NCBI GenBank assembly: GCA_965153355.1
Contig: OZ231127.1
Location: 85,684,001 to 85,748,000, forward strand
Direction: 5' to 3'
DNA from: Flaccisagitta enflata
Taxonomy: Eukaryota; Chaetognatha; Sagittoidea; Aphragmophora
DNA length: 64,000 nt
Shown here one piece after another: positions 21,317 to 31,854 of the stretch. The position numbers were made by a program, and so were the translations under genes. The notes below the pieces were generated by a model. It was not told the DNA's origin, did not search any database, and saw only the letters and a list, made by a program, of their open reading frames with translations. The number at the start of each line of letters is the position of its first letter. Positions within the stretch are counted from its first letter, which is position 1.

Positions 21317-22450
21317 TTTTGTGCTACATCAATGATATGGCTTGTAGTCTCAATTGTCGTTTGTCCTTATATGCTGATGACAGCGCATTAATTGCATCGG
21401 GAAAATCTGCCCATGAATTGTCACGATTTCTATCTGCTGAACTTGAGTCCTGTCGTAAATGGATGGTAGATAACGAGCTATCACTCCATGTTGGAAAAAC
21501 TGAAACTATCATCTTTGGTTCTTCGAAACGGCTTAACCATGTACATGATTTTTCTATCAATTGTGACAATACCGTAGTAACTCGTGTGGAATCTGTAAAG
21601 TACCTGGGTGTATTACTTGACAAACGCCTTAACGGAGAAGGTCATGCCCTTAAGGCTATCAAGAAAATTTCCGCGCGCATATCCTTATTATACCGTCAAT
21701 CTTCTTTTTTGAATATCCAAACCCGGAAAATGCTTTGTCTTGCCCTCATACAGCCCCACTTTGACTATTGTTGTACAGCATGGCACGAGGGTCTTTCGGA
21801 AAAATTCAAGAATCGTTTTGATGCGCTACAGCGCAAAATGATAAGATTTGTTTATTCCATGCACCCTCGTAGCCACGTTGATCAACAGCACCTCAGGAAA
21901 ATTGGTTGGCTTGCAATAAGAGATCGAGTTCGATACTTTAGACTGGTTCATGTTTACAATATAGAAAATGGTCTTGCACCCGATTACCTCGCAGGTGCTT
22001 TTACAGCCGTTAAGGAAGTGCACCATCATTTTACACGTGGAAGCGTTAGCGACTTCCATATCTCTAGTCCAGGCACTTCCTCATTTAGTCAAAAATCTTT
22101 TGGTTGTGTTTCCAAAAAAGAATGGAATTCCTTGCCTGCGTATCTGAAACAGACTCGCTCATTACCCACATTCAAATCAAGTCTACGATCATACCTTCTC
22201 AGTCATTATCAATAGGCATGGTACTATCCTGTCTTTTACGCGCTCTTTTCTTTTTAGCTCATTCACGATAACCTTTGCAGTACGATTCCAGTCTATCAAG
22301 TTTTTACAAGTTTTTTACGTGTATAAAACGGGACCTCAATGGAAATAAGTAGTCTTCGAACCACTTTATTGGGCTATCCCCAGCTATGCCTTAAACGTAC
22401 TTGTGGCGTGCTTGTACTGTCATTGCTGAAATAAATTTTACTTTACTTTA
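21317..22450 (+). pseudogene. CR1/L2-like LINE, reverse transcriptase C-terminus and 3' end
   Basis: A frame of about 297 codons (stop at 22213-22215) starts CYINDMACSLNCRLSLYADD, with the catalytic YADD. It continues with KTETIIFGSSK and VKYLGVLLDKRL, the thumb region, and a C-terminal part with FDYCCTAWHEGL, AIRDRVRYFRL and NSLPAYLKQTRSLPTFKSSL typical of CR1/L2/jockey-type LINEs. The 3' untranslated part ends AATAAATTTTACTTTACTTT, a short simple tail. The endonuclease, N-terminal domains and fingers are gone, replaced by an inverted repeat, and the frame is broken by Q element D. It copied RNA into DNA at nicked target sites when intact; this copy is dead. Confidence 0.9.
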
Positions 22451-22494
22451 TGTTCTGTAAGAATGTCGCTTGTTTGCTAAGGAGCATCACTGGG

Positions 22495-22830
22495 CTGTCA
22501 CACATAATTACGCTTCATAGCAACGGCTAAATGAGCAATATTCTTAAAGAACATATTGTGGGAAAGATGTAGCAAATTTTATTTTAAATAATGTTCACTA
22601 AAAAAATTTCTTGAAATATTGATACTTTAGTGTGAATACATGGAAATGTGTTTCCATGGCAACCAACACCCATGGGCAATAAAGCATCCTTTTATTAGTC
22701 TATTCTCCAAATATCTGTCTCTTAAGTATATTTGTCTTACTGTAATGAATTCCCCCGTATTTCAAAGTCTAGACGACATCTACTGTATCCAAATCTCCTC
22801 AATGTTTTCACGCTCAATTGTAAGGATATC
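22495..22830 (+). repeat. Inverted-repeat copy right of the LINE
   Basis: Partner of 20290-20690, with a third copy in direct orientation at 29560-29860. Landmarks: CATATTGTGGGAAAGATGTA, TTTCCATGGCAACCA and AAGCATCCTTTTATTAGTCT. No coding capacity. Confidence 0.75.
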
Positions 22831-23293
22831 TCAGCTCTGATGGATTGGTCCTAACTGGAGAAAAAGTTTTTTTATTCAAAGCGGTAGGTGTAATAGGCAT
22901 TATGGGAAAATCAGATAAGTGAGAGGGATATGGCCAAAGTTCATTTCACTCATCTAACACTCTTTGTCACCAGCAGACTGATCAGAATTTTACATTATTT
23001 CATCCAGTGAAATTTTCCATGATATTGTAGGAGCATGTCTTAATTCTTGATTTTTTTCTTAAGAATCAAATAAATAGAGCTTACAAGGTTATCGTCCTCG
23101 ATTTAGTCATTTTTCGACCTTAAACAAGAAACCAGGTCCAAACTCAGGCGTGTATCGTACCTGATTTGCTGATTTTGCTTTATATTACAGACCCAAAGTC
23201 AAATACGTGAATGCTGCCCTTAAAAACGTCGTGTGAAAGACATGTGATCCCATAGAATTTCTGCACATCACATTAGTGGAGTAGGACAGCAGA
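22831..23293. other. Spacer, no gene seen
   Basis: AT-rich, apparently single-copy DNA. Confidence 0.5.
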
Positions 23294-23770
23294 TGATCAC
23301 TGCAAATCCGGACCAAAGCGTGAATTTTTTTTTACATAATCCTCATGATGTATATTAAAGATTCAGAAGGGGTGCCCTCATATACGGGCCCTTCGGGGGT
23401 CCCTAGGGGCCCCCAAAAAAGCCCGTTGAGAAAAATTTTTCAAAAAAGTGTCTTCGAAAGGGGGGTCAAAATAATAGGAAATCACCTAATTTGCCTAGAT
23501 CCAAGGTCCTGTAGACAAAATTTTTTTTTCAAAAATTTTTTGGTCGGGTTCCCCCAAATTTATCCGAAAATTATTTTGAAAAAAAGTTCTCTGAAAGGGG
23601 GGTCAAATCAACTGGAAATGATCTAATTTGCCAAGATACAAAGCCCTGGAAACAACTTTTTTTTAAACTGTTTTTTTTTTTGTGCCGGATGGATGGACCA
23701 ATGGACGGACCAACGGACAGGCCAACAGACTGACAAAACGGGATGTAGAGTCGCTTGCACGTGACTTCAC
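23294..23770 (+). repeat. Left arm of a long inverted repeat
   Basis: It starts TGATCACTGCAAATCCGGAC, passes CATAATCCTCATGATGTATA, GGGCCCTTCGGGGGTCCC and TTGCCAAGATACAAAGCCCT, and ends with a family P type terminus GTAGAGTCGCTTGCACGTGA. The arm at 25617-26111 is its inverse almost base for base. Together they bracket the HEEADTR-family gene. Confidence 0.85.
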
Positions 23771-23774
23771 ACAT

Positions 23775-24175
23775 TATAATCAGGTTTTTATTGAGACTTA
23801 AGTGAATCATATCTGTAATAAAATGGTCAAAATAAAGACACAGTGTACTTAAAATCCACAGCAAACACAGCAAACACTTCAATGAATCTTGTCAAACAAA
23901 GTTTCTCCAGGTAGCAATACCTCATTCACTAGAAAAGGGGGAGGGATTGGGCAATTAGCCCTAAGTAGACTAAGCAATCTGCTTTCATCTTTTAAAGAAA
24001 TCATTTATCCTTTTTTTTTACACATAATTAGCTTTTTATTGAGACTTAAGTGGATCATATTTGTAATGAAATGGTCAAAATAAAAATACATTGTACAGCA
24101 AATCCACAACAAACACAGCAAACACTTCAATGAATCTTGTCAAACAAAGTCTCTCCAGGTAGCAATACTTCATTC
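23775..24175 (-). repeat. Tandem duplication of the 3' flank of the bracketed gene
   Basis: The block TTTTTATTGAGACTTAAGTG through CACTTCAATGAATCTTGTCA and CAGGTAGCAATAC occurs at about 23785-23935 and again at about 24030-24180, 235 to 245 bp apart, just downstream of the minus-strand gene's stop. Confidence 0.8.
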
Positions 24176-25610
24176 ACTAGCATCTGTATTCCCTTGAGAG
24201 CATTTACATTTGTATAATTGTGTGCATGGTAGATCAGCAGATTTGCAACTGCACTTTTTTGTACTACAATCTTTCTTACAACCACATTTTACAAGATCAC
24301 GGAAGCTTAGTGCAACTTCAGCAATAGTTATCCAAACTGGCTGCCACTGATTTTCCTTCTTTTGCCAACCAAACAAAGAGGCAGAGATTAATGAACCATG
24401 ATCATCAAAAGATGTTACCCAAATTCCAGTTTGATACACACTTCTTTTTATATGCTGGATCAGTGCATTTTTTGTTGGTGGAACATTCTCCATGCTTTGT
24501 TTTTTTTGCAAAAAATCTCTTTTCTAGCATCATTAACTTTAAGCAAAGGTGATGACTTTATGTACATATATATAACAAACCTTTCAAGTGTTTCTACCTC
24601 TTTTGAATCATCCTCAATCGACAGAAATGGTTCAACTGCCAGATTCGCAAATGTTTCTGTTGCTTCATCAAATGCCTTCCAAGTATTCCAGGCTGTTTTT
24701 TTTTTTCCCTTGTTGCAGAATGCAGATGTGGTATCTGAACCAGTGAATGCGTGAAAAAAAAAGAAAAGCTTTAGCTCTAGACAGCTAGCTGGTTGTACAT
24801 AGTTCTGATACTAATGTACTGCATGTATTTTCCTGCTCCATATTCAACCCAAACATCATCAACTTGAGCTGCTATTTTTAAGAAAAGTCCAACAAGAATG
24901 ACAATGACGTCTAAGTCAACCGTTTTATGCAAATTTTATGTTATTTTTAATCATGTGCTTGAGGTGGAACATCACTCTTGTATCAGCTTCTTCATGGTAG
25001 CATTGTGGCATGGAAACATCCTGATTAGATCGGATTTCAATACCATTAGTTATGATCACTGATTTTTCCTCAGGAAAGGTGTGACAGCTGACTGCACTTG
25101 TGAGGAAAGAAAATAGTTCCTCTTTATTGGTGTCATCTTTCAGGAAATCTTGCCAACGACTTGGTAGTTTTGTTGAGGCAGCCACTTTTCGACGGATTCC
25201 TTTTAATTTTCCTCATTTTACTCTGGTGTCAGTCTTCAGACTGTCTTTCTTGTAAAGGTCCCAAACAATATCCAATCTCTGCACAGGACCTAAACATCTG
25301 GTCACTTATGGAATGAAGACTGTTTCTGAATACTCAGCAAATGTGGTAGCTGTTCCTGCCTTCAACATATGCACAATTGCTGCCCCATCAATAATTTTAC
25401 CTTGAAAGGCGTTGGGAATGCTCTCAAGCTCATCATGGCTTATGAGTTCGACAATCTCAGATTTCTTTGCTGGAAGGTGTAGCTTCCCAAAGTCCGATAG
25501 TGATGTTGCGTATGATTGTATTTCACTAGCAAAAAAGTCAACTAAGTCTCCAGGTCTGCTTTGCAGTGCTAATAGCATCTTACCCATAAGTCTGTCTTTC
25601 ACTCTCTCTC
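24170..25610 (-). pseudogene. HEEADTR-family protein with cysteine-rich tail, broken
   Basis: Minus-strand coding pieces in several frames. N to C: DFFASEIQSYATSLSD, FQGKIIDGAAIVHML, TFAEYSETVFIP then a stop; after a frame change RLDIVWDLYKKDSLK, a stop, TKLPSRWQDFLKD, CYHEEADTRVMFHL; then FHAFTGSDTTSAF, KAWNTWKAFDEATETF; and a tail TKNALIQHIKRSVYQTG..ITIAEVALSFRDLVKCGCKKDC, CSCKSADLPCTQLYKCKC. I recall this order from large uncharacterised invertebrate proteins, with an HEEADTR box and a Cys-rich end resembling tesmin/TSO1 CXC. Their function is unknown to me; the multicopy habit and inverted arms here suggest a mobile-element gene. At least two stops and two frameshifts make it non-functional, and the 5' end is lost at a CT run near 25610. 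Confidence 0.75.
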
Positions 25611-25616
25611 TCTCTC

Positions 25617-26111
25617 TCTCAGTCACGTGCAAGCGACTCTACATCCCGTTTTGTCAGTCTGTTGGCCTGTCCGTTGGTCCGTCCATTGGTCCATCCATCT
25701 GGCACAAAGAAAAAAAAACAAAAGTTTTTTTCAAAAAAAGTTGTTTCCAGGGCTTTGTATCTTTGCAAATTAGATCATTTCCAGTTGATTTGACCCCCCT
25801 TTCAGAGAACATTTCTTTCGAAATAATTTTCGGATAAATTCGGAGGAACCCGACCCAAAAATTTTTAAGTTTTTGAAAAAAAAAATTTGTCTACAGGACC
25901 TTGGATCTAGGCAAATTAGGTAATTTCCTATTGTTTTGACCCCCCTTTTGAAGATACTTTTTTGAAAAAATTTTTCTCAACGGGCTTTTTTGGGGGCCCC
26001 TAGGGACCCCCGAAGGGCCCGTACATGAGGGCACCCCTTCTGAATCTTTCATATACATCATGAGGATTATGTAAAAAAAAATTCACACTTTGGTCCGGAT
26101 TTGCAGTGATC
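25617..26111 (-). repeat. Right arm of the long inverted repeat
   Basis: Inverse of 23294-23770, starting CAGTCACGTGCAAGCGACTC and ending TCCGGATTTGCAGTGATCA. The similarity is high enough to suggest one recent insertion with long terminal inverted repeats or a recent gene-conversion event. Confidence 0.85.
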
Positions 26112-26139
26112 ACTGTATATATCTTGCAGAGCTATCCCA

Positions 26140-26428
26140 CTACATAGCGCATAGAAATATGCGTAGTAGGCGTACAACACAGCCACACAGCCTCCTGAAA
26201 TCAAAGCAGCAGAGGGGGCCTCCTTGAAGGTTGAAAAGATGGGCGATCTTTCTTTTTAGTTTTTGTCCTTTTTGGAGAAAGTAAAAACACTGGGTGATGC
26301 CGAACACGAACAGGAACCAAGGGGTGTTTGGGCTTGTGGTGGGGGCGGTGCTGCTAGCGGGGGTGCTGGGGATGGCGGCGCAGGCTGGGATGGAGCTGAC
26401 GCGGGTGGTTGTCGGGTTCGGTGCCGGC
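26140..26428 (-). CDS. Candidate exon, minus strand, product unknown
   Basis: A GC-rich island in AT-rich DNA. On the minus strand a good acceptor, CCACCTCTCCAACAG, opens a frame with third positions mostly C, like the GPCR-1 exons. It reads PAPNPTTTRVSSIPACAAIP, a Pro/Ser/Thr-rich stretch, then NTPWFLFVFGITQCFYFLQK, a hydrophobic segment, then basic residues to a stop at the lower coordinate. It could be an extracellular linker plus a membrane helix. The plus strand is also open (VFGLVVGAVLLAGVLGMAAQ), but its third-position G bias argues against it. No homology is recognised. Confidence 0.25.
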
Positions 26429-26463
26429 CTGTTGGAGAGGTGGCTCAACGGTGATGGTCATCG

Positions 26464-26693
26464 CCATGGTGGTGGTGGTGGTGGTGGTGGTGGTGGTAGT
26501 GGTGGTGGTGGTGGTGGTGGTGGTTGTGGTGGTGGTGGTGGTGGTGGTGGTGGTGGTGGTGGTGGCTCTCACGATTGTAGGGTTGGTAAATGGGGGAGGT
26601 GGGTGGTGGTGGTGGTGGTGGTGGTGGTGGTGGTGGTGGTGGTGGTGGTGGTGGTGGTGGTGGTGGTGGTGGTGGTGGTGGTGGTGGTGGTGT
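26464..26693 (+). repeat. Two (GGT)n arrays
   Basis: GGT runs at about 26467-26565 and 26602-26692. They extend open frames as poly-Gly, poly-Val or poly-Trp, which I treat as artefact and exclude from the downstream gene. Confidence 0.95.
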
Positions 26694-26722
26694 AAATGCT
26701 GAAGTTCATGGATCTAGTTCAG

Positions 26723-28852
26723 AAACTCAGTATGTGGCCCACACCATACATATGCAATACGGCAACTACACTTGTAATCAGAAATCAAATCAACCGCCCC
26801 GGAGTGAAAACAAAAAAGATGAAAACACAAAGAGTTGGATCAGACAAAATGTTTACTTCAGCGAGTTTCTGAGGAAGCTCTTTCACAAAGAATGTCCGGA
26901 TTCAGATACGCACGAGCAAAAAGTCGATGATTTCACCCTAAGCGAAATTATATCGAGGCTCAAGGCCTATTCCAGCAGTAAGCTGCGAACGGAAGGAGGC
27001 TTTTCCATACTTGATGAAGCTCAAAAGTTCGTTAAAAGCTGGACGTTTAGTGGCGCTGATATGGAGGAGCGCTGGGACAAACTCAAAACGCTCTGTCATC
27101 GGATCGCGGATCATTTCAATTCATCACAAATCTTGACGGAAGGGTTTAGTATAGAAAATGCTAGGGACAAATCAGTTGATTGGAAAGACCTCATCTACCT
27201 TGAGTTTAGGTACAAGGATGACCAAGTCACAACAGGACTCTTAAGTTCATTGACAAAAGCTGAGGAACCAGGCAACTTGGGTGTGGCAGAGAATAAGGTT
27301 ACGCGTAAAACTCCTCCTTTCTACATTTCTCGTCCGAAACTTGAGCAAGACGTCGAGCGAGCATTAAATAATTCAAAGGCAAAGTTAGTCTATCTTTACG
27401 GACAACCAGGATGCGGAAAATCTTCCCTAGTACAGAAAATTAAATCAGATGACGCAAAATATTTGCCGATTCAACTCCCGACTGTTCCACCTGATGAAAA
27501 CCCAATCATGGCTGTAGAATATTTCGCACAGGAGTTCCTGGGTCAGTGTGGTGCCCCAACTGCCCCATTGACACCTGGTGAGAATTTTACAAAACCAACG
27601 ACACATTTATTGAATTTCCTTCAGAGTCAAGGAACCAAAACATTTATCCTTGATCCAATTGATGAAGTGTTGGAGACAAAAGAAGTTGCAGAATACCTAC
27701 TAAAGTATTTGCAAAAAGTTGCGCAAAAGGTTAACATTACATTAGTTCTTGTGTCAAGCATGAGGGATAACAATTTGTTGGAGAAGAGTGGCAACACAGT
27801 TTCAATCCCAGTTTTCACGGATGAGGAGAGCAATCAATTCTTAACTGAATGTTTTTATCCCAAATCTTCTGAAGACCTGCTTCATGATTTCAGTTTTGAC
27901 ACAGTAGCACGCCGCCTGGGAAACAATCCCAAAGCTTTGAATGTTCTTGCCAGCGCCATGAAATATCGGATTCATCTCATAAGTACCCCGAAAATGACAA
28001 AGGAAACTTTTCATGACATGATTGGGAAGAAAGGAACACATTTAGCCGAGTTGGACGAAATCATAAAGAGAAGGATTGAATCTTTGGGCACAAACACAAA
28101 GATAGTTCTTGAGGCCATATCACTGTACTCCAAGGACTTCACTTCCGAGATGATTCTAGAACTGTTAAACATTGAGAAAGTACACCAATGTTTATTACTC
28201 TCATCAGAGGCAAAGATCGATTCTGATGATGACTTGAAAAAAGACCGAGAAGCAGTTAGCCAAAAAGCTAAGAAGGATGCACAAGCTCTGGCTGGAAGCT
28301 TGCAATTAACTGAAAAAGTTAAAGTTCAGATGGAAAATGTGTGCCTTAGTGCCTTGGGAGAACTTGAAAGACTGACCATGATTGAAAAGATTGATGAAAA
28401 TCATTTCAGACTCGACCCTTATACAAGAAATGTCGCTTTCAAGGTCTTTGCCAATAATCCATTCCAATATCTCAAAGTCCACTTCGGTCGCATCCAAATG
28501 CAGAAAATATTGACTCAATCATCACACGAATTCCCGCTGAAACGTTCAGATATGAGGCAGGTTGTAGTAAGTATGCTACATTTGTTCCCAAAAGATGCAC
28601 CATCTTATATCCTGAATTACACTGAGGATGAATTAAAAAAAATCTTTGCAGAAGTTCCTTTGCAAACATCCACTGTTGTTGCTTTTTTTGAAAAGCATCA
28701 GGTTCTATACAGCCCGAAAGAGTATTTTTCTGTTTGTGAGAAATGGTCGAAAGCAAGCTCAAAGTCTTCTTGCAATGATGTAACCTCAAAGAAATTGTCG
28801 TCAATAGCTGCGCCTGTTTCTAATTCATTATCACAATCTCAAAGCAATCAAG
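26723..28852 (+). CDS. NB-ARC (STAND) ATPase, large exon
   Basis: The open frame runs to 28887, but GTGAAG at 28853 after CAATCAAG is a good donor and gives phase 1. A weak acceptor GATCTAGTTCAG before 26723 also gives phase 1. The first in-frame ATG outside the GGT array is 26752. The protein has an N-terminal part of about 200 residues I do not recognise. An NTPase follows: Walker A GQPGCGKSS (27400-27426), Walker B TFILDPIDEV (27640-27669), sensor-like VSSMRD (27751-27768), GLPL-like GNNPKALNVL (27919-27948) and a winged-helix-like LTMIEKIDENHFRLDPYTR near 28372-28430, then a helical tail. This order is that of APAF1/NB-ARC signalling ATPases, which oligomerise on sensing a ligand. No LRR, WD or TPR repeats and no death domain are seen here; other exons may supply them. 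Confidence 0.8.
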
Positions 28853-29069
28853 GTGAAGCATCACGAAAAATGTATTTAATTGTATAGAACTGAGAAATCC
28901 AAGGGAATGTAATGGGATACAAGGAATTTAACAAAGATTTTAGAGAAAGTAATGGTAGAACTGTAAGAAAAAACTTACAAAAAAATTTCACACTAACTCT
29001 TGCAATCTGTCCAAAATTGTCACATTTCTTTTCAGTCATCAGTTAATCCATTTACATTGCCCTTGACAG

Positions 29070-29142
29070 TGTCGAAAAGAACGTGTTGGAACCTCTGCTT
29101 ATTCATCAAGTCGGCGTTCTAGAAACGTTTCCCGGGAATCTG
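29070..29142 (+). pseudogene. NB-ARC gene small exon, frameshifted duplicate
   Basis: Acceptor GCCCTTGACAG and donor AATCTG|GTAAGG. It matches the exon at 29340-29417 but lacks 5 bases near its start, so reading from the upstream phase-1 donor meets TAG before the end. If included in an mRNA it would terminate the protein early. Confidence 0.65.
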
Positions 29143-29339
29143 GTAAGGAAAAAATATCCAAAAAGTGACAGAAATGTGAATGATATAAATATGTAAATAT
29201 TAACACAATTTTCACCAGTGTTTGGACAAAAGATGTTAGAATCAAGTCCCCTGCACACTAGGTAGGGCTCAATTAGGGCATTAGAATAAAAAATCATTTC
29301 CAACCAATTTTCATGTTCCATTTACATTGCCCTTGACAG

Positions 29340-29417
29340 TGTCGGAAGCAGGAGAACGTGTTGGAACCTCTGCTCATTCATCAAGTCAGCGTTCCAGAAA
29401 CGTTTCCAGGGAATCTG
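29340..29417 (+). CDS. NB-ARC gene small exon, phase 1-1
   Basis: Acceptor TTTACATTGCCCTTGACAG and donor AATCTG|GTGAGG. It is 78 nt, entering with 2 nt and leaving with 1 nt, so it continues the frame from the donor at 28852: V-SEAGERVGTSAHSSSQRS then RNVSRES. The peptide is Ser-rich, like the tail of the large exon, and probably a flexible linker. It lies in a tandem duplication of about 270 bp (29049-29318 and 29318-29570), so the exon was duplicated with its intron. Later exons were not found. Confidence 0.6.
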
Positions 29418-29559
29418 GTGAGGGAAAAATATTGAAAAAGTGATTAAAAGGTGAATGATCTAAATTTGTAGATAAAAGAACAATTCCTGTCAGTGTTTGG
29501 ACAACTGACGTTAGAATCAAGTCCTGTGCACACTGGGATAGGCTAAATTTGGGCATTTC

Positions 29560-29860
29560 AATACAACAACCCTAGCAACAGCCAAACGGGCAATATTCTG
29601 ACAGGATATATATTGTGGGAAAGATATAGCAAATTGGAATCTAAGCAATGCTCCCTTAATAAATCTCTCATTGATATTTTAGCGGGAATACATGGAAATA
29701 AGTTTCCATGGCAACCAGACATCATGGGGAATAAAGCATCCTTTTATTAGTCTATGATTCAAATATCACTCTGGCTTCATGCATTTTTCCATAATGCTTG
29801 TCTTCCGTTATCTCAAGTCTATACGTAATCTACGGTATCTTTTCTAGAGTAATATAAGGC
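29560..29860 (+). repeat. Third copy of the LINE-flanking repeat
   Basis: ATATTGTGGGAAAGATATAG, TTTCCATGGCAACCA and AAGCATCCTTTTATTAGTCT in the same order as 22495-22830. Confidence 0.75.
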
Positions 29861-29934
29861 CAACACCTATATATCGCGTGCCGGACGTAAATATTTTTAT
29901 TGACCTGACTCCATCAGATTCAATCAAAGCCTTG

Positions 29935-30275
29935 AAATCTACCAGTTTCAATTCAGGCCCAACAGTTTCAATTCAAGCCCACCAGTTTTGATTCAAGCCC
30001 ACCAGATTCAATTCAAGCCCACCAGTTTCAATTCAAGCCCATAAGTTTGAATTCATACCCACCAGTTTCAATTCAAGCCCACCAGTTTCAATTTAAGCCC
30101 ACCGCTTTCAATTAAAGCCCACCAGTTTCAATTTAAGCCTACAAGTTTTAATTAATGCCAACCAGTTTTAATTCTTGAAACCCAATAATTCCAATTTTAG
30201 CCTTAAAACCCACCAGTTTCAATTCAAGCCTTGAAACCCTAGAGTTTGAAATTTAAGCCTTGAAACCCACTAGGA
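29935..30275 (+). repeat. 20-bp minisatellite (CACCAGTTTCAATTCAAGCC)
   Basis: About 15 tandem, partly degenerate copies of CACCAGTTTCAATTCAAGCC. Confidence 0.9.
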
Positions 30276-30299
30276 AGAACTAAATCTTTAAATTGTTGC

Positions 30300-30475
30300 T
30301 TCAAATTGTGTTATTTTAAATATGATGCAAAATGAAGTGAAATGACATAAAATGGTTGTAAAATGACTTTAAAATGACTTTAAAATGACTTAAGTTTATT
30401 ACCAATATCTTAAAATGACACAAAATGACTTAAAATGACAATAACTAAAAATGACTGAAAATGAATAGAATGACA
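30300..30475 (+). repeat. (AAAATGACTT)n 10-bp minisatellite
   Basis: Degenerate AAAATGACTT/AAAATGACAT units. The same unit occurs at 58300-58500, again beside a family P copy, and resumes at 30800-30945. Confidence 0.85.
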
Positions 30476-31018
30476 ACAAGGCCGGCTACACGGCAATACA
30501 GTCGCGGACGGTTGGGCATGAGCAGTAATGCAAAAAACGCTCGGAATTCAACAAGGCCGGATACACGGCAATCCAGTCGCGGACGGTTGGGCAGGAGCAG
30601 TAATGCGAAAACCGCTCGGTATTCAAAAATGTGACGGACGGACGGACGGACGGACGGACGGACGGACGGACCTACCGACCTACCGACCGACACGGCAAGG
30701 TGTAGAGTCGCGTGTCCGCGACTAAAAATGTGACGGACCGACCGACCGACCGACCTACCGACCGACCGACACGGCAAGGTGTAGAGTCGCGTGTCCGCGA
30801 CTAAAAATGACTTGAAATGACTTAAAATATGACAGACTTTCAGAATTTCAAATAATGACAAAAAATGACAAGTTGACATATATTGACTTAAAATGACTTT
30901 GAATGACTTAAAAAGACTTGGAATGATACAAAATGACACAAAACGGCAAAAAAAACCTGACAGGTCGACCGACCGACCAACCGACAGAGCGGGTCCTGGA
31001 GTCGCGTGCACGAAACTA
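30476..31018 (-). repeat. Cluster of four family P copies
   Basis: Minus-strand copies at about 30476-30540 (3' end only), 30542-30726 (full, core (GGAC)n), 30730-30806 and 30958-31016. The hairpin end reads AGTCGCGGACACGCGACTCT on the minus strand in two of them. Direct repeats suggest local duplication. Confidence 0.8.
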
Positions 31019-31615
31019 AAATAATATTCTTTGTTCTCTTCGTAAGGAATGCGCCAGTCAACCGCCGCCTCATCGCAAACTCGACAATCTTCACGTAGCG
31101 GAAGAGGAAACGTCACTATGCGCTAGCAATGTTACTGCTGAAGGCCCGACCACCTCCTTAAGCTGCGGCGTTTAATTCGGCTTGAAAAAAAAAACACTAC
31201 CATACGTGTAGAAAATGAGGGGCAATTTTTTTTTCGCTTCGGACATAGCAAGATTCAACTCGATATTCTTTGACGTGGCAAAATTGGTTTTGGTTTATGA
31301 TTTCCTGCTTTGTTGGTTCTTTTTTTTTATTTTCCATTATTTGTTGTTCATTGTATGAAGTTCTGAACAGTCGTATAAATTTTTTCATTCATGCATTCAA
31401 GTTATTCAAGTTTCTCTAGTTTATAATAACGATTCCTTCAAATGAATATTGCCAATTAGCAATTTTTATGGCCAGCTAACAAAAGATCAATCAAAATGTC
31501 ACTGGAACAATTGTAAACACCCTATGAAACATAATTTAGAGATTCAGATAGTACTCTATCTCTGTCTTTGAGGGTATGAGGCAATGCCGCAGTGTATGTG
31601 GACTCTGGAGATGTA
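31019..31615. other. Spacer, no gene supported
   Basis: A minus-strand frame at about 31019-31116 (FPLPLREDCRVCDEAAVDW) looks protein-like but has no clear splice sites or known motif. The remainder is AT-rich. Confidence 0.4.
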
Positions 31616-31617
31616 TG

Positions 31618-31629
31618 AGCTCTCTCTCA

Positions 31630-31724
<95 letters not shown>

Positions 31725-31740
31725 TCTCTCTCTCCCCCCC
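31618..31740. repeat. (CT)n microsatellite
   Basis: About 110 bp of CT with TCTG interruptions and a C run. On the minus strand it begins directly after the donor of the candidate exon at 31749-31854. Confidence 0.95.
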
Positions 31741-31748
31741 CCACTAAC

Positions 31749-31854
31749 CAATGACAAGCAGATATTGCGTGTCTCCTTTGGCAGTGAAGACGACGAAAGC
31801 TTTGGGGACTTTGAGGCTGGTGTTGATGGGACGCTCCAAAAGCGCCGACTCCAT
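31749..31854 (-). CDS. Candidate first exon, product unknown
   Basis: A minus-strand ATG in strong context (GCCAAGATGG) opens 35 codons, MESALLERPINTSLKVPKAF then VVFTAKGDTQYLLVI, ending at a plausible donor ATTG|GTTAGT in phase 1. Third positions are C-rich as in the GPCR-1 exons. A possible continuation at about 31538-31605 (acceptor ATCTCCAG) keeps phase and adds a short tail to a stop. I recognise no family. It could be the start of a cytosolic protein or a chance frame. Confidence 0.35.

Noticed and set aside
26294-26702. Glycine-rich N-terminus of the NB-ARC protein
   Set aside because: The glycines come from (GGT)n microsatellites. The likely exon start is after them, at 26723.
30478-30810. 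Family P as a canonical Helitron
   Set aside because: The hairpin-CTAAA end is suggestive, but no 5' TC terminus, no A/T insertion site evidence and no Rep/helicase sequence are seen.
30445-31116. 223-codon minus-strand frame
   Set aside because: Most of it reads through family P copies (PSVRPSVRPSV). Only the first 30 or so residues look protein-like and they lack splice sites.
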